Position numbers and translations under genes: made by a program. From Mycetocola_A sp015752285 (lineage in GTDB: Bacteria > Actinomycetota > Actinomycetes > Actinomycetales > Microbacteriaceae), in assembly GCF_015752285.1 (NCBI RefSeq), contig NZ_JADOUY010000001.1, forward strand, positions 434,001-498,000: a DNA stretch of 64,000 nt, in the 5' to 3' direction. The notes under the pieces are model-generated. The model was given only the letters and a program-made list of their open reading frames with translations. It was not told the DNA's origin and made no database searches. This document shows positions 34,271 through 42,771 of this stretch, piece after piece (positions within the stretch are counted from its first letter, which is position 1; each line of letters opens with the position of its first letter).

Positions 34271-35230
34271 TCAGCTCTGCCGGAGCGGCGCGAGCGTTGC
34301 CGCGCCCTGGGCCAGGAGGTCGTCGGCCAGGGCACTGCCGACGTTCTCTGCCGTCCCTATGATCTCGTGTCCGGCTGAGGTCGCGAAATCGGCCTCTCGG
34401 GTGAGAGCCAGCGTACCGGAACCGTCTGGTGCATACACAGCGGCGGTGAGGCGGATTCCGCCTGCTGTCGTCTCTGCGTGCGCGCCGATCGGGGCGGCGC
34501 ATCCGGCCTCGAGGCGATTGAGGACGGCACGTTCGGCCGTGGCCGTCGCCCGCGTGGCCGGATGCTCGAGCGCGTCGAGAGCAGCGAACAGCACAGCGTG
34601 TCCGTCGCGGTCGTCGAAGATGGCGGTGCGTACCTCGATGGCGAGCGCCCCCTGAGCGGGAGCGGTCGGCCAGGACTCGAGGTCGAAGAACTCGGTGACC
34701 GCGTCGAGCCGCCCGAGGCGGGACAGGCCGGCAGCAGCGAGAACGACGGCGTCGAGTTCGCCAGACGCCACGAAACCGAGCCGCGTCTCGACGTTGCCGC
34801 GGATGTCCATGACCTGCAGGTCGGGACGGCGCGAAGCGAGTTGGGCTGCCCGTCGCGGGGAGCCGGTTCCGACGCGTGCCCCATCGGGGAGGTCGGCGAG
34901 GGCCAGCGAATCCCGGGCGCAGAGCACGTCCCTGGCATCGGCACGCTCGGGTACCGCTCCGATTCGGAGGCCGGCATACGCGACGGTCGGGAGGTCCTTC
35001 ATCGAGTGCACGACGAGGTCACACTCCGCGCGCAGGAGGAACTCGCGCAGGGCTGAGGCGAACACGCCGGTCCCGCCCAGGCTCGACAGCGACTCGCGTG
35101 ACACATCTCCGTGGGTGGTGACCGGGATGAGTTCGGTGGGCTCGCCCGTCGCTTCCGTGATCGCACGCGCGACGTCACCCGACTGGGCCATCGCGAGTGC
35201 GCTGCCCCGGGTTCCGACGCGGAGTGTCAT
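34271..35230 (-). CDS. hemC: Porphobilinogen deaminase (hydroxymethylbilane synthase)
   Basis: A 319-residue enzyme that polymerises four porphobilinogens. The dipyrromethane cofactor is attached to Cys244 in 'LEAGCAAPIGAH'; the catalytic Asp79 is in 'VHSMKDLPT', and 'RVGTGSPRRAAQL' (119-131) contacts cofactor and substrate acids. The ATG overlaps the hemH stop by 4 bp (ATGA) and hemD follows at 9 bp, so hemQ-hemH-hemC-hemD is read as one message. Confidence 0.95.
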   Translation of the reverse strand: MTLRVGTRGSALAMAQSGDVARAITEATGEPTELIPVTTHGDVSRESLSSLGGTGVFASALREFLLRAECDLVVHSMKDLPTVAYAGLRIGAVPERADARDVLCARDSLALADLPDGARVGTGSPRRAAQLASRRPDLQVMDIRGNVETRLGFVASGELDAVVLAAAGLSRLGRLDAVTEFFDLESWPTAPAQGALAIEVRTAIFDDRDGHAVLFAALDALEHPATRATATAERAVLNRLEAGCAAPIGAHAETTAGGIRLTAAVYAPDGSGTLALTREADFATSAGHEIIGTAENVGSALADDLLAQGAATLAPLRQS

Positions 35231-36408
35231 GGCTGGAGTCCGGAGAGGGCCGGCTTGAAACCGAGACGGACGTTCTCACAGCATCCGGGTCGACAGACGT
35301 CGTACCAGGGTCCGAGATCGGTCATGGCGGGTCTCTCCTCGACCGGGGTGCCGTCGCGGCGTTCCAACACGAGATCGATGAGTCCGGAGACATAGGCCGT
35401 GTGCGTCCCAGGCGTCGGAACCCGCACCGAGTACACCTTGTTCTCCTCGGCCGACTCGGTGGCCTCGTTGTCGAGGTCCCAGAGCACTTCCATGTGGTCG
35501 CTGACGAATCCGAGCGGAACGATGACGACGGCGCGGATGCCACGTGCCGGCTGCCCGGCGATCACGTCGTTGATGTCGGGCTCGAGCCAGGGCATGCTCG
35601 GCGGGCCCGACCTGGACTGGTAGACGAGCTGCCAGGCGAGTTCACCCTCGAGCGCGAGCTCACGCGTGACGGATTCGACGACGACCTCGGCGACGGCGTT
35701 GTGCTGGGCAGCGTACGCGCCACCCTCACCGAAGCCGCGTTCCGCCGGACCGGACTTCGCGGCATCCGTCGATGGGATCGAGTGCGTCGAGAACAGGATC
35801 TCGACCTCGGAGAAGAGGTCGATGCCCGGGTTGTCACGCTGCACCTTCTCGAGGCCGTCGCGCACGCCGTCGATGAACGGGGTGACGAACCCGGGGTGAT
35901 CGAAGAACTGGCGGACCTTGTCGATCGAGATGTGCCCGAACAGGCTCGTCTCGTCGAGAGCGATCGCGAAGTCCTCGCGGTACTGGCGGCAGCTGGAGTA
36001 TGACGAATACGCGCTCGTGGCGATGGCGATGAGTTTGGTGAAGCCGCGCTCATTGGCCTCGACCAGCGCGTCGCGCAGGTACGGATCCCAGTTGCGGTTG
36101 CCCCACAACACGGGAAGGTCGATGCCGCGTGAGGCGAGTTCGGCTTCGAGAGCGGCCTTGAGCTGGCGGTTCTGGTCGTTGATCGGGCTCACGCCGCCGA
36201 AGTGGCGGTAGTGGTGCGCGACCTCTTCGAGGCGCTCCTCGGGGATGCCGCGGCCTCGGGTGACGTTGCGAAGGAACGGGATGACGTCGTCCTGGCCCTC
36301 AGGCCCGCCGAAACCGGCGAGGAGGATGGCGTCGTATGCGACCGGTTCGGTGATATGCGGTTCGCCGGATGCCGCGGCATCCGATGCGCCGAGGACGAGT
36401 TCACTCAC
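35227..36408 (-). CDS. hemH: Coproporphyrin ferrochelatase, probable [2Fe-2S] type
   Basis: A 393-residue ferrochelatase (CpfC/HemH). In organisms with HemQ it inserts iron into coproporphyrin III. Seen: 'ILLAGFGGPEG', the catalytic His209 in 'LFSTHSIPS', and 'VIVPLGFVSDHMEVLWDLD'. Cys140 in 'SSYSSCRQY' together with Cys372, Cys376 and Cys377 in 'DVCRPGCC' are placed like the ligands of the [2Fe-2S] cluster known in actinobacterial ferrochelatases. Its start overlaps the hemQ stop and its stop overlaps the hemC start, each by 4 bp. Confidence 0.93.
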   Translation of the reverse strand: MSELVLGASDAAASGEPHITEPVAYDAILLAGFGGPEGQDDVIPFLRNVTRGRGIPEERLEEVAHHYRHFGGVSPINDQNRQLKAALEAELASRGIDLPVLWGNRNWDPYLRDALVEANERGFTKLIAIATSAYSSYSSCRQYREDFAIALDETSLFGHISIDKVRQFFDHPGFVTPFIDGVRDGLEKVQRDNPGIDLFSEVEILFSTHSIPSTDAAKSGPAERGFGEGGAYAAQHNAVAEVVVESVTRELALEGELAWQLVYQSRSGPPSMPWLEPDINDVIAGQPARGIRAVVIVPLGFVSDHMEVLWDLDNEATESAEENKVYSVRVPTPGTHTAYVSGLIDLVLERRDGTPVEERPAMTDLGPWYDVCRPGCCENVRLGFKPALSGLQP

Positions 36409-37136
36409 TGCAGGACCTCCGGGATCTCGGTCGTCGCGATGCGTCGGCCGGTGTAGAACGGGACTTCTTCGCGCACGTGCATGCGGGCATCCGTCGCGCG
36501 GAGGTCACGCATGAGGTCGACCAGTTCGAGAAGGTCGTCAGACTCGATCGGGAGGATCCATTCGTAGTCGCCGAGGGCGAACGCCGAGACGGTGTTCGCG
36601 ATGGCACCACGGAAGGCTGCACCCTTGCGGCCGTGGTCGGCGAGCATCGTGCTGCGTTCCGCGTCTGGCAACAGGTACCACTCGTAGCTGCGCACGAAGG
36701 GGTAGACCGTGAGCCAGCCCTTCGGGTCGATACCCCGGAGAAAACCGGGGACGTGACGCTTGTTGAACTCGGCCTCGCGGTGGACGCCCATCGCGTTCCA
36801 GGTCGGAAGCAGCGAACGCAGGATGCTCGTGCGGCGCAGTACGCGCAGGGCACGCTGCAGGCCTTCCGCGGTCTCACCGTGCAGCCAGACCATGAGGTCG
36901 GCATCCGCTCGGAGTCCCGACACGTCGTAGAAGCCGCGCACAGTGACGCCGTCGGCCTGGATGCGGGCAACGGCGCCGTCGAGTTCGAAGACGGCGTGGT
37001 CGCTCAGTGGCGCCCGATGTTCGGGGTCCCGGCGCAGAACGGCCCAGAGTGCGAAGCCGATCGGGTTCTCTTCAGGTTCGGGTGTGGAAGGGGAGGGTGC
37101 CTCGGCAGAGGCCGGGTGTGTCATACCTAACATCAT
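36405..37136 (-). CDS. hemQ: Coproheme decarboxylase (HemQ/ChdC)
   Basis: A 243-residue chlorite-dismutase-fold enzyme that removes two propionate carboxyls from Fe-coproporphyrin III to give heme b, using peroxide. Its presence places this organism in the coproporphyrin-dependent pathway. Residues likely to act are Tyr145 in 'VYPFVRSYEWY' (radical tyrosine), His128 in 'FNKRHVPGFLRG' and the probable proximal ligand His168 in 'LADHGRKGAAF'. The first of two ATGs (37136) is used, with AGGAG 8 bases upstream; the ATG at 37124 is possible. It leads the hemQ-hemH-hemC-hemD message and has a 377-bp upstream gap. Confidence 0.92.
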   Translation of the reverse strand: MMLGMTHPASAEAPSPSTPEPEENPIGFALWAVLRRDPEHRAPLSDHAVFELDGAVARIQADGVTVRGFYDVSGLRADADLMVWLHGETAEGLQRALRVLRRTSILRSLLPTWNAMGVHREAEFNKRHVPGFLRGIDPKGWLTVYPFVRSYEWYLLPDAERSTMLADHGRKGAAFRGAIANTVSAFALGDYEWILPIESDDLLELVDLMRDLRATDARMHVREEVPFYTGRRIATTEIPEVLQ

Positions 37137-37347
37137 CACTCTTTCTCCTGAACTACCCAAATTGCTGTGCCGAGGACACGGAGCATTCGCAGCGAAGCAG
37201 GTCGATCGACGCGGCACGCTTGCCGCGTTGTGTCGAAACCCGGTGGAAAGCAGACCACGGGCGCTGGCTTCAATCCCTCCAAATTCAGGAGATTCTGGCG
37301 ACACGCCGTGGTGGGAGCGCTCTCGTACGGCGGGTCGGAACAGAACT

Positions 37348-37379
37348 CCTGAATGTAGAGTTCGTTCCTGAATTTAGAG
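37348..37379. repeat. Tandem direct repeat CCTGAATnTAGAG
   Basis: Two 13-base copies, 37348-37360 and 37367-37379, differ at one base and are spaced 19 bp apart. An inverted relative, AAATTCAGGAG, lies 57 bp before the first copy. The layout suits a regulator binding site or a remnant repeat upstream of hemQ; no function is shown. Confidence 0.45.
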
Positions 37380-37427
37380 CCATCCGAGTAGCGACCGGAC
37401 CGGCGGATGCCTTCCCGCACGCACAAT

Positions 37428-37492
37428 CAGGAGATCGCACGAGTGTCAGGACACAGATGCCGAGAGCATCCTGACAACTGCGCGATCTCCTG
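37428..37492. terminator. Large nested inverted repeat after the DUF3618 gene
   Basis: Outer arms CAGGAGATCGC (37428-37438) and GCGATCTCCTG (37482-37492) are perfect; inner arms TGTCAGGA (37444-37451) and TCCTGACA (37469-37476) are also perfect, and GATGC/GCATC can form the tip. It begins 22 bp past the DUF3618 stop on the minus strand and probably ends that transcript. Confidence 0.55.
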
Positions 37493-37513
37493 CCAGACGT
37501 GCGGGAACCGGAC

Positions 37514-37750
37514 CTAGCGCCGGACGAGAGCCCGGGTGATCGCCCACGCGGCTGCGCCGGCTGTGACAGCTACCGCTGCGATGCCTGCGGCCAGAGCAGC
37601 GGGGTTGTCGCGCTGCAGCCTGGCAACGGTGACCTTGCCGCGCGCGATCGCACGGTTCACCTTGCGGGGAACGTTGAGCTTGTCTTCGATCGCGTTGAGC
37701 GTGGATGCGAGTTCGGCTCGTGCCTGCTCGGTCGAGCTAGTAACGCTCAT
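37514..37750 (-). CDS. DUF3618 domain protein, small membrane-anchored
   Basis: A 78-residue protein. The N-terminal half is helical and charged ('EQARAELASTLNAIEDKLNVPRKV'), the typical DUF3618 pattern 'RxELxxTxxAIexKl', and the C-terminus is one transmembrane helix ('AALAAGIAAVAVTAGAAAWAI') ending in Arg. DUF3618 proteins occur in actinobacteria next to holin-like DUF1469 and YtxH-like genes and are thought to belong to envelope-stress sets. Its start overlaps the end of the holin-like gene by 14 bp, so the three genes are one operon. Confidence 0.8.
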   Translation of the reverse strand: MSVTSSTEQARAELASTLNAIEDKLNVPRKVNRAIARGKVTVARLQRDNPAALAAGIAAVAVTAGAAAWAITRALVRR

Positions 37751-38150
37751 ACTCGCCCACCCCCTTCACGGCTCGGAGATCCTTCTTGACGCTCTCGACC
37801 GGACCTGCATCGTCACTCATCTTCTTGAAGAAGCTGAGTCCGATGAGTGCGAGCACGACCGCGATGAGCAGGAACGCTACGAACACGATCAGTGCCGCCA
37901 GCCAGGCAGGAAGCACGAGTGCGAGAGCCAGGATGCCGACGGCGACGAGCGTGCCGATGGCGAAGAACAGGAAGATCAGGGCGATGACCATGAAGATCGC
38001 GCCCTTGCCCGCATAACTGCCGAGGTGCTTCGCCTTGGTTTTGAGCTGCTCGATCTCGGCCTGGATCAGGTTGGTCACCAGACCGGGAAGGTTCCCGATC
38101 AGGGTGACGAGCGATTCACGGCTCTTGTCGTTCACGGTGGGGTCCGTCAT
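37737..38150 (-). CDS. Phage-holin-like family membrane protein (DUF1469, Holin_X)
   Basis: A 137-residue protein of the actinobacterial Holin_X group. An amphipathic N-terminus ('LPGLVTNLIQAEIEQLKTKAKHLG') precedes two hydrophobic helices (about 50-78 and 82-110) and a charged C-terminal tail. Despite the name these are chromosomal proteins linked to envelope or general stress and not lysis genes; no phage gene is nearby. AGGAG lies 7 bases before ATG 38150. It is the middle gene of the YtxH-like, Holin_X, DUF3618 operon. Confidence 0.82.
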   Translation of the reverse strand: MTDPTVNDKSRESLVTLIGNLPGLVTNLIQAEIEQLKTKAKHLGSYAGKGAIFMVIALIFLFFAIGTLVAVGILALALVLPAWLAALIVFVAFLLIAVVLALIGLSFFKKMSDDAGPVESVKKDLRAVKGVGEYERY

Positions 38151-38167
38151 GACAGAACTCCTGACAT

Positions 38168-38551
38168 CTATTTGGTGGTGCTTGTGGTGGACGAGTTCTT
38201 CGAACCGGAACCGTTCGATTTCGTCGTCGAGCTCTCCGGCTTGACCTTCTCGACCACGTCGTCGACGGCATCCTTCGTCTTGGCGATGGTTGCGTCGAGT
38301 TTCTGGCCGGGAGTTCCGTCTCCACCAATAGCGGTGGACACCTTCTTCACTCCGGCGAACAATGCTCCAGGGATCTCGCTCGCGCGAGCCTTGGCGAAAC
38401 CTTCGACGATCTCGACCTTGTCCTGCACAACGTCTGTGTTCCAGACCTTGAGCCAATTCTTCTTGATCTGTTCGTAGCGTGCACGTCCCGCACGGGATCC
38501 GAGCACGTATCCGGTGGCCAGACCGGCCACAAAAATCAGCTTGCCCCTCAT
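38168..38551 (-). CDS. YtxH-like small membrane protein
   Basis: A 127-residue protein. The N-terminus 'MRGKLIFVAGLATGYVLGSRAGRARYEQIKK' is the typical YtxH-type start: one hydrophobic glycine-containing segment followed by a basic patch. The rest is helical and charged and ends in a Ser/Thr/Lys/Asn tail of about 25 residues that is probably disordered. GGAG precedes ATG 38551. A TAGGGT hexamer sits at the cgoX stop and could be its -10. First gene of a three-gene stress-type operon lying inside the heme cluster. Confidence 0.78.
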   Translation of the reverse strand: MRGKLIFVAGLATGYVLGSRAGRARYEQIKKNWLKVWNTDVVQDKVEIVEGFAKARASEIPGALFAGVKKVSTAIGGDGTPGQKLDATIAKTKDAVDDVVEKVKPESSTTKSNGSGSKNSSTTSTTK

Positions 38552-38595
38552 GTTCACTCCGTTTCGTCGCGCTGCCAGCGTGTCAAGCGTAGACC

Positions 38596-40110
38596 CTACT
38601 CGGGGGTTTCGTCCGGGCTGGCTTTGTCCATGCCTGTTCTGGTATGCCCGTCGCTCAGCTCGCCTGATTCGAGGTACGACGCGGCAATGACGTGCCGAAT
38701 CCGGCCGGATGACGCGAGGGCGTCCGGCACGACGGAGGCCAGGCCGGTGCCGGAGAGCCACGCCCCGGTGATGTCGATGTCTCCGATCTCGAGAACCGCG
38801 TTCCGCAGCGACTCCGCGCGCTCGCGCTGGCCCATCGCCGCTCCCGGCAGGGTGCCCCTCCAGACCGTGCGCGTGAAACCGACGACGGCGGACTCGTCGA
38901 GCGGCACTCCGAGGATCTCGGCGGCGTCCTGCAGCGCGAGAGGCACGACCTCGTCGTCAGGGCGACCAAGGATCGGATTCTCGGCGCCCTGCCGACCGTA
39001 CGACAGGCGGATCACGTGACGATGCGGATGCTCCGCCGTCGCGGCGTCGTGCAGCCACTGCCATTTTGCTGTGGAGTGCGTGAGCGCCTTGGCGACGACC
39101 GACGACCGGTCCGAGTCGGCGATGAGCACTCCGGTGCCACGCGGTGCCGCGTCGAGCGCGGGAGCGTCGAGAACAAGGGTGACCAGCTCGACCGTCGGGG
39201 TGGCGACGGGTTCCTCGGCGGAGATCGCTGCCGAGAAAGGTGCAAGCAGGCTCAGCGATTCCGCTTCGGGGGTGGCGAGAACGACGGCGTCCGCGTCGAG
39301 AACACGTTCGTCGTCGAGGGTGACCTGCCAGCGGGAAAGAGCCTCTGCTGGCGTCCCGATCCGCGCGAGACCGGTCACTCCGACGCCGAGGATCACCTCG
39401 CCTTCGCGACGCTTCACTTCGGCGACGAGTGCGTCGACGAGGGTCGACATCCCACCGCGCAGGCCCTCGACCGCCGAACCGGCCGGCGCATCCGCCCGCA
39501 GCATCGCGACAGCACCAGACAGCGAGCCTGCCACGGTGAGTGCACGGTTCAGCCCGGGCGCCGCACGGGTGACATCGAGGTCGGCTGGATCGGCCGAGTA
39601 CACGCCGCGGGTGACCGGGGCGACGAGAGAGTCGAGCACGGCGCGACCCATCCGGCGTTCGACCAGATCGCCGAGGTTGTGCTCGCGGCCGATCGTCAGG
39701 ACCGGGCGGATGCGGTCGAGGTATGCGCGGAGCGCACCGCGCCAGCCGATCACGCGACGCACATCGTCGGCGAGCGGGTTCGAGGGGATGCCGAGCAGAC
39801 CGGCTTTCGGGAGGGGCACGGTGCGACCGCTCTCCAGTCGCACCCACGCACCGGCGGCAGCGGGGGTGACAACGGAGTCCGCGAGCCCGAGGGTGTCGAC
39901 GAACGACCGCACGGTGCCGCCGCGCGTGGCATAACTCTCGGCGCCGGTGTCGACGCGGATTCCGGCGACCGTTTCGGTGGCGACAGCCCCGCCCGGCCGT
40001 CCCGCCTTCTCGATGAGGGTGACGCGGATGCCGACCCTCGCGCAATCGAGAGCGACGACGAGGCCGGCGATCCCGCCGCCGACCACCACGAGGTGCCGGG
40101 GTTCGATCAT
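38596..40110 (-). CDS. cgoX: Coproporphyrinogen III oxidase (coproporphyrin-forming), HemY/CgoX
   Basis: A 504-residue FAD enzyme of the protoporphyrinogen-oxidase family. In the coproporphyrin-dependent pathway it oxidises coproporphyrinogen III to coproporphyrin III. The FAD motif 'VVVGGGIAGLVVALDCARVG' (8-27) is followed by 'LIEKAGRPGGAVATETVAG', and the C-terminus has 'GAWLSGTGLASVVPDA', which closes the FAD site. HemQ nearby is the reason for choosing the copro route over protoporphyrinogen. The ATG overlaps the hemE stop by 4 bp; longer upstream extensions run through hemE and are not used. Confidence 0.92.
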   Translation of the reverse strand: MIEPRHLVVVGGGIAGLVVALDCARVGIRVTLIEKAGRPGGAVATETVAGIRVDTGAESYATRGGTVRSFVDTLGLADSVVTPAAAGAWVRLESGRTVPLPKAGLLGIPSNPLADDVRRVIGWRGALRAYLDRIRPVLTIGREHNLGDLVERRMGRAVLDSLVAPVTRGVYSADPADLDVTRAAPGLNRALTVAGSLSGAVAMLRADAPAGSAVEGLRGGMSTLVDALVAEVKRREGEVILGVGVTGLARIGTPAEALSRWQVTLDDERVLDADAVVLATPEAESLSLLAPFSAAISAEEPVATPTVELVTLVLDAPALDAAPRGTGVLIADSDRSSVVAKALTHSTAKWQWLHDAATAEHPHRHVIRLSYGRQGAENPILGRPDDEVVPLALQDAAEILGVPLDESAVVGFTRTVWRGTLPGAAMGQRERAESLRNAVLEIGDIDITGAWLSGTGLASVVPDALASSGRIRHVIAASYLESGELSDGHTRTGMDKASPDETPE

Positions 40111-41219
40111 CGTGAGTGCACGAATTCGACGAGCCGGGTGAGCACGGTCGGGTCGGTCTCCGGCGGCACGCCGTGGCCGAGGTTGAGCACGTGCGACGGG
40201 GCGCTCGCGCCACGGTCGAGCACATCGCGGACGTGGGCCTCGAGCACCGGCCACGGAGCGGCGAGGAGCGCAGGGTCGACGTTGCCCTGGAGCGGCACAA
40301 CACCGCCGAGCCTGCGTGAGGCTTCATCGAGCGGCACCCGGTAGTCGACACCGACGACGTCTGCACCGATGTCATGCATGGCCTTGAGCAGCTCGCCGGT
40401 TCCGACGCCGAAGTGCACGATCGGCACGTTGTGCGTCCCGGAACTCGCCGCGTCAGCGGATGACGTCGTGTAGCTGAGGTCGCGCACGTGTTCGAGGGCG
40501 CGGGTCGACGCCGGGGCGACGTGACGGACGTAGTCGTCGAGCGACAGTGCTCCTGCCCAGGAGTCGAACAGCTGGGCGGCAGATGCTCCGGCGAGCACCT
40601 GCGCGCGCAGGAACCGGCCGGTGACCTCTGCGACCCATTCCATCAGCCGCGACCAGGCATCCGGATCGGAGTGCATGAGGGTGCGTGCGTGGATGTGATC
40701 CTTCGACGGCCCTCCCTCGACGAGGTAGGCGGCGAGGGTGAACGGGGCACCGGCGAAACCGATCAGCGGGGTCGAACCCAGCTCTGCGATGGTCAGTCGG
40801 ACGGCTTCGATCACCGGCACCAGGGTCTCGTCGAGCACGGAGGGGTCGAGGGCGACGAGCCGGTCGACATCGGCGGCCGTTCGCACGGCGGAGCCGAGGA
40901 CTGGCCCCTTGCCAGGCACGATCTCGACGTCGACGCCGACCTGTTTGAGCGGAACGACGATGTCACTGAAAAAGATGCCGGCGTCGACGCCGTGCCTGCG
41001 GACGGGCTGCAGCGTGATCTCGCTGGCAAGCTCCGGGGTCAGGCAGGCATCGAGCATGGCTGTGCCGACGCGCAGGTCGCGGTACTCAGGCAGCGACCGG
41101 CCGGCCTGGCGCATGAACCACACCGGGGTGACGTCCGGACGGCCGCCACGGTAGGCGGTGATCAGCCGGGAGTCTGAGGTGAGTCCTGCTTCGAGCGGGT
41201 GGTTCTGAGAAAGCTGCAC
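40107..41219 (-). CDS. hemE: Uroporphyrinogen decarboxylase
   Basis: A 370-residue TIM-barrel enzyme that decarboxylates uroporphyrinogen III to coproporphyrinogen III without a cofactor. Seen: 'PVWFMRQAGRSLPEYR' (substrate-binding Arg), 'IFFSDIVVPLKQVG' with the catalytic Asp, and 'FAGAPFTLAAYLVEGG'. The start is GTG 41219, preceded by CAGAAT with a 6-base spacer, so its mRNA is probably leaderless. It leads the hemE-cgoX unit and is divergent from the SDR/DUF2867 gene. Confidence 0.95.
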   Translation of the reverse strand: MQLSQNHPLEAGLTSDSRLITAYRGGRPDVTPVWFMRQAGRSLPEYRDLRVGTAMLDACLTPELASEITLQPVRRHGVDAGIFFSDIVVPLKQVGVDVEIVPGKGPVLGSAVRTAADVDRLVALDPSVLDETLVPVIEAVRLTIAELGSTPLIGFAGAPFTLAAYLVEGGPSKDHIHARTLMHSDPDAWSRLMEWVAEVTGRFLRAQVLAGASAAQLFDSWAGALSLDDYVRHVAPASTRALEHVRDLSYTTSSADAASSGTHNVPIVHFGVGTGELLKAMHDIGADVVGVDYRVPLDEASRRLGGVVPLQGNVDPALLAAPWPVLEAHVRDVLDRGASAPSHVLNLGHGVPPETDPTVLTRLVEFVHSR

Positions 41220-41295
41220 GCTCTCATTCTGTCAAATCCCTCCTGTGTCCCCGCCCTCCCATGGTGTTCCGGTTCCGAGGGCGTATGGTCTGCCC

Positions 41296-42768
41296 ATGAG
41301 CGCGCAACGGATTTTGGTCACCGGATCGACCGGGTACGTGGGCGGCAGGCTCGTCCCACGACTCCTCGACGCTGGACACCAGGTCAGGGTCGTCGTCCGC
41401 TCGCCGCAGAAGCTGCGCGACGTGCCATGGGCAGGGCAGGTCGAGATCGTCGAAGGTTCCCTGCAGGACACGGATGCCATGGCGGCCGCGTGCGCAGACA
41501 TCGACGTGCTCTACTACCTCGTCCACTCGATGACCGGCCGGGGTGACTTCGAATCGGAAGAACGCGCAGCGGCCGAGAGCGTGGCATCCGCCGCGAAGAA
41601 TGCGGGTGTCTCGCGGATCGTCTACCTCGGTGGACTGCACCCGGATGTTCCTGACCTCTCTCGGCACCTGCGCTCGCGGGCGCTCGTCGGCACGACGCTC
41701 CTCGCATCGGGTGTACCGACCGTGGCGTTCCAGGCCGGGGTGGTGATCGGGTCAGGGTCGACCTCGTTCGAGATGATCCGCCACCTCACCGAGGTGCTGC
41801 CGTACATGCCTGCACCGAAATGGGTGCGCAACCGGATCCAGCCGATCGCCATCCGTGACGTGCTGCACTACCTCATTGCAGCCATCGACCTGCCGTCGGA
41901 TGTGAACCGCACCTTCGACATCGGCGGACCTGACATCCTCCGGTACGGGCAGATGATGAACGGCTATGCCGTCGAAGCCGGCCTCCCCCAGCGCGCGATC
42001 GCGGCGCTCCCGGTTCTCACCCCGTGGCTCGCCTCACAGTGGGTGAACCTCGTCACCCCGATCCCGCGCCGGATCGCCGTGCCGATCATCGAGTCGCTGC
42101 AGCACGACTGCGTGATGAACGAACATGACATCGATGCGGTGATCGCCCCGCCGGATGGCGGGCTCACCGGGTACCGCCGTGCCGTGCGCCTCGCCCTCGC
42201 CAAGATCAACGACGGTGACGTCGAGACGAGCTGGCAGAACGCATCGGTCGACGGAGCCCCGAGCGACCCGCTGCCGAGCGACCCGGACTGGGCGGGTCAC
42301 ACCGTCTTCATCGACCTCAAGGTCCGTGAGACGGATGCCTCGCCCGCGCAACTCTGGACGGTCATCGAGGGGATCGGCGGCGACAACGGCTGGTACTCGT
42401 TCCCCCTCGCCTGGGCGCTGCGCGGCTGGCTCGACAAACTCGTCGGAGGAGTCGGCCTGCGCCGCGGCCGGCGCCACGCCCAGGAACTCCAGACCGGTGA
42501 CGCGCTCGACTTCTGGCGCGTCGAATCGATCGAGCACGAGAAGCACCTCCGGCTCCGTGCCGAGATGCTGGTGCCGGGGAAAGCCTGGCTGGAGATGCAG
42601 ATCGAACCGGGCGAAAACGGTCGATCTCGCTACCGCCAGCGCGCCGTCTTCTTCCCCAGTGGTCTGTCGGGGCGACTGTACTGGCTCGCCATCCTGCCGT
42701 TCCACGGCATCATCTTCAACGGCATGGCGAACCGCATCACCCTCGAAGCGGAGCAGCGGCCGGCCTGA
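41296..42768 (+). CDS. Two-domain NAD(P)-binding SDR plus DUF2867 protein
   Basis: A 490-residue protein. Residues 1-300 form an atypical (NmrA/epimerase-like) SDR domain with 'ILVTGSTGYVGGRLVPRLLDAG', 'YLVHSMTGRGDFE' and 'VYLGGLHPD'; residues about 330-490 match DUF2867 ('NGWYSFPLAWALRGWLDKLVGG', 'RAEMLVPGKAWLEM'). Proteins with this fusion are common in actinobacteria, but their substrate is unknown. ATG 41296 follows TATGGT by 6 bases. The gene is divergent from hemE with a 76-bp gap, both sides leaderless, and convergent with the nuclease gene. Confidence 0.8.
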   Translation: MSAQRILVTGSTGYVGGRLVPRLLDAGHQVRVVVRSPQKLRDVPWAGQVEIVEGSLQDTDAMAAACADIDVLYYLVHSMTGRGDFESEERAAAESVASAAKNAGVSRIVYLGGLHPDVPDLSRHLRSRALVGTTLLASGVPTVAFQAGVVIGSGSTSFEMIRHLTEVLPYMPAPKWVRNRIQPIAIRDVLHYLIAAIDLPSDVNRTFDIGGPDILRYGQMMNGYAVEAGLPQRAIAALPVLTPWLASQWVNLVTPIPRRIAVPIIESLQHDCVMNEHDIDAVIAPPDGGLTGYRRAVRLALAKINDGDVETSWQNASVDGAPSDPLPSDPDWAGHTVFIDLKVRETDASPAQLWTVIEGIGGDNGWYSFPLAWALRGWLDKLVGGVGLRRGRRHAQELQTGDALDFWRVESIEHEKHLRLRAEMLVPGKAWLEMQIEPGENGRSRYRQRAVFFPSGLSGRLYWLAILPFHGIIFNGMANRITLEAEQRPA

Positions 42769-42771
42769 CGC

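Larger units (their letters stand above)
37137..37513. other. 377-bp non-coding gap upstream of hemQ holding direct repeats and a large dyad
   Basis: No convincing gene is seen on either strand. The gap is less GC-rich in places than its neighbours and contains: AAATTCAGGAG at 37281-37291; a direct repeat CCTGAATnTAGAG at 37348-37360 and 37367-37379, 19 bp apart, whose first eight bases are the complement of the earlier motif; and the long dyad at 37428-37492. It separates the end of the DUF3618 gene from the hemQ start, so it must hold a terminator and the hemQ promoter. Confidence 0.6.

Noticed and set aside
37737..38150. Holin-like gene as a sign of a prophage.
   Set aside because: DUF1469/Holin_X proteins are chromosomal in actinobacteria; no phage structural, integrase or lysin gene is nearby.
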